Source of the DNA: Actinomadura physcomitrii
GTDB lineage: Bacteria > Actinomycetota > Actinomycetes > Streptosporangiales > Streptosporangiaceae
Assembly (NCBI RefSeq): GCF_008923205.2
Contig: NZ_WBMS02000001.1
Coordinates: 75,893 to 139,892, forward strand
Direction: 5' to 3'
DNA length: 64,000 nucleotides
Below are positions 60,108 to 64,000 of the stretch, one piece after another (positions within the stretch are counted from its first letter, which is position 1; each line of letters opens with the position of its first letter). A program made the position numbers and the translations under genes. The notes beneath the pieces are model-generated. The model was not told where the DNA came from. It saw only the letters and a program-made list of their open reading frames with translations, and made no database searches.

Positions 60108-63100
60108 TCAGGCTTCGGTGGAGGGGAGGGAGCTGGCCGTCACCAGGGTGCGGATCGAGCCGAGCGCCACCGACAGCGTCGCCAGGTCGAAGCTGTCGCT
60201 CTCCCAGATCTCGCTGAGCGTCTGCTGGGCGCGCTGCACCGCGGTCTTGTTCTTCTCCGCCCAGTGCGCCATCCGCACCTCGGGCTCCCCGCCCGGCTCG
60301 CTCGTCACGAGCACGTCGCGGGTGAGCGCGGCGTGCGCGGCGTACAGGTCGTCGCGGAGCGCGGAACGGGCCATGGACCGCCACCGGTCGTCGCGCGGCA
60401 GCGCCACGACCCGGTCGCGCAGCCGCGCCAGCTGCAGCCGGTCCGCCAGGTCGAAGTAGACCTCGGCGACCTCCTCCACCGGACGCCCCGACTCGTGCGC
60501 GATGCCGACCAGGTCGAACGTCGAGTACGCGGTGACCAGCATCGCGCACTGCTCGGCCAGCTCGTCCGGCACGCCCCGCTCGGCGAAGCCGTCCCGGCGC
60601 TGCTCGAACGCCTGCAGGTCCAGGCCGACGAGCAGCTTCGGCAGCTGCTCGGTGAGCGTGGCCGCGCCGGCGGCGAAGAAGTCGATCGTCTCCCGGATGT
60701 CGAACGGGGGGCGCCGGTTGTGCAGCAGCCAGCGGGCGCCGCGCTCGGTCAGCTTGCGCGCCTCCAGCAACATCGCGATCTGCGTCGACTCGGCGACCTG
60801 GTGCGACAGCCGCTCCACCGACCGCCAGAACCGCGGCATCTGGAACACCTCGCGGGCCACCAGGTAGGCGCGGGCGATGTCCGACGACGACGCCCCGGTC
60901 TCCTCGTTCATCCGGAACACGAACGTGGTGCCGCTGTTGTTGACCAGGTCGTTCACCACCGCGGTGGTGATGATCTCGCGGCGCAGCGGGTGCCGGTCCA
61001 TGTACGGCTGGAACCGCTCGCGCAGCGGCGTCGGGAAGTAGTCGACCAGCCACGACTCCAGGTACGGGTCGTCGGGCAGGTCGGAGGCGACGATCTCGTG
61101 GTCCAGGGTCAGCTTGGAGTAGGCGAGCAGGACCGAGAACTCGGGGCTGGTCAGCCCGAGCCCGGACTGCCGCCGCTCCGCGATCGTCTTGTCCTCCGGC
61201 AGGAACTCCAGCCGCCGCTTCAACTGCCCGTCGCGCTCCAGCTTGCGCATGTACCGGGCGTGGACGTGCAGCATCGAGGGCGCCTGCGCGCGGGACGCGG
61301 CGAGCACCACGTTCTGCGCGTAGTTGTCGGGCAGCACCAGCCGCGAGACCTCGTCGGTCATCTCGTAGAGCAGGGTGTCGCGCTGCTTGCGGGTCAGCTC
61401 GCCGTCCCGCACCACCTGGTCGAGCAGGATCTTGATGTTGACCTCGTGGTCGGACGTGTCGACGCCGGCGGAGTTGTCGATGAAGTCGGTGTTCACCAGC
61501 CCGCCGGTGCGGGCGTACTCGATCCGGCCGAGCTGGGTCATGCCGAGGTTGCCGCCCTCGCCGATGACCTTGCAGCGCAGGTCCTCGCCGTTCACCCGCA
61601 GCAGGTCGTTGGCCTTGTCGCCGACGTCGGCGTTGTTCTCCGACGCCGCCTTGACGTAGGTGCCGATGCCGCCGTTCCACAACAGGTCGACCGGCGCCTT
61701 CAGCGCGGCGCTGATCAGCTCGTACGGCGCCATCGCCTTCACCGAGCCGTCGATGCCGAGCGCCGCCCGCACCTGCGGGGTGATCCGGATCGACTTGGCG
61801 GTGCGCGGGTGCACGCCGCCGCCCTTGGAGATCAGCGAGGTGTCGTAGTCGGCCCAGGTGCTGCGCGGCAGCTCGAACATGCGGCGCCGCTCGGCGAACG
61901 AGACCGCCGGGTCCGGGTCGGGGTCGAGGAAGATGTGCCGGTGGTCGAACGCGCAGACCAGCTTGATGTGCTCCGACAGCAGCATCCCGTTGCCGAACAC
62001 GTCACCGGACATGTCGCCGATGCCGACGACGGTGAAGTCCTCCCGCTGGACGTCCTTGCCGAGCGACCGGAAGTGGTACTTCACCGACTCCCACGCGCCG
62101 CGCGCGGTGATGCCCATCGCCTTGTGGTCGTAGCCGACCGACCCGCCGGACGCGAACGCGTCGCCGAGCCAGAACCCGTACTCGGCGGCGACGCCGTTGG
62201 CGATGTCGGAGAACGTCGCGGTGCCCTTGTCGGCGGCGACCACCAGGTAGGTGTCGTCGCCGTCGTGGCGGACGACGTTCGGCGGCGGGACGACCTTGCC
62301 GTCCACCAGGTTGTCGGTGACGTCGAGGAGCCCGGAGATGAAGTCCTTGTAGCAGGCGATGCCGGCCTGCTGCCACGCCTCCCGGTCGACGGACGGGTCG
62401 GGCAGCTGCTTGCCGACGAACCCGCCCTTCGCGCCCGCCGGGACGATGACGGTGTTCTTCACCGCCTGCGCCTTGACCAGGCCGAGGATCTCGGTGCGGA
62501 AGTCCTCGCGGCGGTCCGACCAGCGCAGCCCGCCGCGCGCGACGGACCCGAACCGCAGGTGCACGCCCTCCACCTTCGGCGAGTACACGAAGATCTCGTA
62601 GGTGGGGCGCGGCTGCGGCAGGTCCGGGATGCCCTCCGGGTCGAACTTCATCGACAGGTAGGGTTTGTGCTGGTAGTGGTTCGTGCGCAGGGTCGCCTGG
62701 ACGAGCGCGAGGTAGGCGCGCAGGATGCGGTCCTCGTCGAGGCTCGCGACCTCGTCGAGCATCCCGTTCAGCTCCTCGATGATGGCGAGGCTGCGCTCCT
62801 CCTCGCCGCCGGCCAGCGCCGGGTCGAGGCGGCTCTCCCACAGCCGCACCAGCAGCCGGGTGATCGCGGCGTTGCGCAGCAGCACCTGCTCGATGTACCG
62901 CTTGGAGAACGTCGTCCCGGTCTGCCGCAGGTACAGGGCGTAGGCGCGCAGGATCATCGCCTGCCACCAGTTCAGCCCGACGTGCAGGACGAGCGCGTTG
63001 AACCCGTCGTTCTCGATGCGGCCCTGCCACAGCGCGGTGAACGCGTCCTGGAACAGGCCCTTGATGGCCTCCTCCGGGACGTCCGCCGGCGGCGCGTACC

Positions 63101-64000
63101 GCAGCCCCAGGTCGTAGATCCAGTACCGCTGCCCGTCGGAGGTGTTGACCTCGTAGGGGCGCTCGTCGACGACCTCCACGCCCATGTTCTGCAGCAGCGG
63201 CAGCACCCGGGACAGCGAGATCGGCTCGCCCAGCCGGTAGATCTTCAGCCGCCGCTCGCCGGGCTCGGCGCTGAACGGCTCGTACAGGTTGATGGAGGTG
63301 TCGTTCTCGTCGTCGAGGTCGTCGAGGAAGCGCAGGTCGGCGACCGCGGTGCGGGCCGGGAAGTCGGCCTTGTAGCCGTCGGGGAACGCGTCGCCGTACC
63401 GGCGGGCGAGCGTCCCGGAACGTTCCTCTCCGCACTGCTCCACGATGGCGTCGGCGAGGTCGTCCTCCCACGAGCGGGTCGCGGCGGCGAGCCGGTCCTC
63501 CAGGCCGTCGACGTCCACGTCCGGCAGCGGGCGGCCGCGCTCGCCGCGCACCACCACGTGCAGCCGGGCCAGCAGCGACTCGGTCACGTTCGCGCTGTAG
63601 TCGACGCTGACGCCCTCGAACGCCAGGCGCAGGATCTCCTGGATGCGCAGCCGGATCTTCGTGGTGTAGCGGTCGCGCGGCAGGTACACCATGCACGACA
63701 TGAACCGGCCGTACAGGTCCTTGCGCAGGAACAGCTTCAGTTGGCGGCGCTCGCGCAGCCGCAGCACGCCGAGCGAGATGCCGAGCAGGTCGTCGACGGA
63801 GATCTGGAACAGCTCGTCGCGGGGGTAGCTCTCCAGGATCTCGATGAGGTCCTGGCCGTCGTAGCTGTCGGGGGTGAACCCGGCGCGCTCCAGCACCTCG
63901 TCGAGCTTGCGCTTCAGGACGGGCACGTGCGCGATCGACTCGCTGTAGGCGACGTGCGTGAACAGCCCGAGGAACCGGCGCTCGCCGATGACCTCGCCGG
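60108..64000 (-). CDS. NAD-specific glutamate dehydrogenase (large class), incomplete at window edge
   Basis: The visible 1297 codons are the C-terminal part of a protein usually about 1600 aa; the frame stays open to the window end, so the start is outside. Catalytic-domain motifs include RFGSVARGGLRWSDRREDFRTEILGLVKAQAVKNTVIVPAGAKGGFVGKQLP and the nucleotide-binding segment DPDPDPAVSFAERRRMFELPRSTW. It oxidises glutamate to 2-oxoglutarate with NAD. It converges on the third lipoprotein gene across the damaged terminator. Confidence 0.93.
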   Translation of the reverse strand, partial: GEVIGERRFLGLFTHVAYSESIAHVPVLKRKLDEVLERAGFTPDSYDGQDLIEILESYPRDELFQISVDDLLGISLGVLRLRERRQLKLFLRKDLYGRFMSCMVYLPRDRYTTKIRLRIQEILRLAFEGVSVDYSANVTESLLARLHVVVRGERGRPLPDVDVDGLEDRLAAATRSWEDDLADAIVEQCGEERSGTLARRYGDAFPDGYKADFPARTAVADLRFLDDLDDENDTSINLYEPFSAEPGERRLKIYRLGEPISLSRVLPLLQNMGVEVVDERPYEVNTSDGQRYWIYDLGLRYAPPADVPEEAIKGLFQDAFTALWQGRIENDGFNALVLHVGLNWWQAMILRAYALYLRQTGTTFSKRYIEQVLLRNAAITRLLVRLWESRLDPALAGGEEERSLAIIEELNGMLDEVASLDEDRILRAYLALVQATLRTNHYQHKPYLSMKFDPEGIPDLPQPRPTYEIFVYSPKVEGVHLRFGSVARGGLRWSDRREDFRTEILGLVKAQAVKNTVIVPAGAKGGFVGKQLPDPSVDREAWQQAGIACYKDFISGLLDVTDNLVDGKVVPPPNVVRHDGDDTYLVVAADKGTATFSDIANGVAAEYGFWLGDAFASGGSVGYDHKAMGITARGAWESVKYHFRSLGKDVQREDFTVVGIGDMSGDVFGNGMLLSEHIKLVCAFDHRHIFLDPDPDPAVSFAERRRMFELPRSTWADYDTSLISKGGGVHPRTAKSIRITPQVRAALGIDGSVKAMAPYELISAALKAPVDLLWNGGIGTYVKAASENNADVGDKANDLLRVNGEDLRCKVIGEGGNLGMTQLGRIEYARTGGLVNTDFIDNSAGVDTSDHEVNIKILLDQVVRDGELTRKQRDTLLYEMTDEVSRLVLPDNYAQNVVLAASRAQAPSMLHVHARYMRKLERDGQLKRRLEFLPEDKTIAERRQSGLGLTSPEFSVLLAYSKLTLDHEIVASDLPDDPYLESWLVDYFPTPLRERFQPYMDRHPLRREIITTAVVNDLVNNSGTTFVFRMNEETGASSSDIARAYLVAREVFQMPRFWRSVERLSHQVAESTQIAMLLEARKLTERGARWLLHNRRPPFDIRETIDFFAAGAATLTEQLPKLLVGLDLQAFEQRRDGFAERGVPDELAEQCAMLVTAYSTFDLVGIAHESGRPVEEVAEVYFDLADRLQLARLRDRVVALPRDDRWRSMARSALRDDLYAAHAALTRDVLVTSEPGGEPEVRMAHWAEKNKTAVQRAQQTLSEIWESDSFDLATLSVALGSIRTLVTASSLPSTEA

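Overview
The window is very GC-rich, with G or C in almost every third codon position, many GTG starts, a tmRNA tag ending in ALAA, and a large NAD-dependent glutamate dehydrogenase. Its ftsE-ftsX-(S41 protease)-smpB-ssrA order is typical of Actinobacteria. Gene content (steroid/lipid catabolism with KstR-like operators, an AftD-like arabinosyltransferase, vWA-MoxR-VMAP and FxsB/FxsT-type genes) fits a filamentous actinomycete, perhaps the Actinomadura/Thermomonospora group; the genus is an inference. The left edge looks like a contig end.

Layout: (1) 89-11 kb is a lipid/steroid catabolism region. It holds a MarR regulator; a tightly overlapping minus-strand operon of two acyl-CoA synthetases, a tandem DUF35 protein and two thiolase-fold proteins that both lack the usual nucleophilic cysteine; an enoyl-CoA hydratase; a RelE-type toxin-antitoxin pair; a flavin reductase; and a nitronate monooxygenase-like enzyme. 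(2) 10.7-22.7 kb is envelope glycan assembly: a DUF3068 protein, a methyltransferase, an acyltransferase, a giant AftD-like glycosyltransferase, GT4 and GT2 enzymes, a 43-residue DUF2613-like peptide and another polytopic membrane protein. (3) 22.7-29.9 kb returns to lipid catabolism with a fused FadE34-like dehydrogenase, an SDR, an F420-type oxidoreductase and a SnoaL-like protein. Two strong KstR-like boxes sit at probably leaderless promoters.

(4) 29.8-47.7 kb is the accessory island and the most interesting part. It encodes two FxsB-like radical SAM/SPASM maturases. Two small unannotated precursor-like peptides (74 and 56 aa) share a DRL...FDN[K/R]L pattern. A vWA-MoxR-VMAP ternary operon has its vWA protein fused to NB-ARC and TPR modules. 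There is also a second free-standing NB-ARC/TPR protein (FxsT-like), a separate nSTAND-TPR protein, an MFS exporter, and a cyclase-like protein whose C-terminal adaptor domain (EAD2-like) matches the one at the VMAP N-terminus. Two promoters in the island share a near-identical palindrome centred on GTCACCTGAC. I infer one co-regulated sensing/conflict system coupled to a predicted three-residue-cyclophane RiPP.

(5) 47.7-64 kb is housekeeping: a GNAT, tmRNA (tag ANKKQSEFALAA), a degenerate penicillin-binding protein that has lost all three catalytic motifs, SmpB, an S41 protease, FtsX, FtsE, prfB without a programmed frameshift, three paralogous lipoproteins around prfB, and the incomplete NAD-glutamate dehydrogenase. 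Long poly-G/poly-C tracts at 1-74 and 59985-60093 lie exactly where hairpin terminators would be and are probably sequencing artefacts.

All calls come from reading the sequence and supplied translations; no database search was run.
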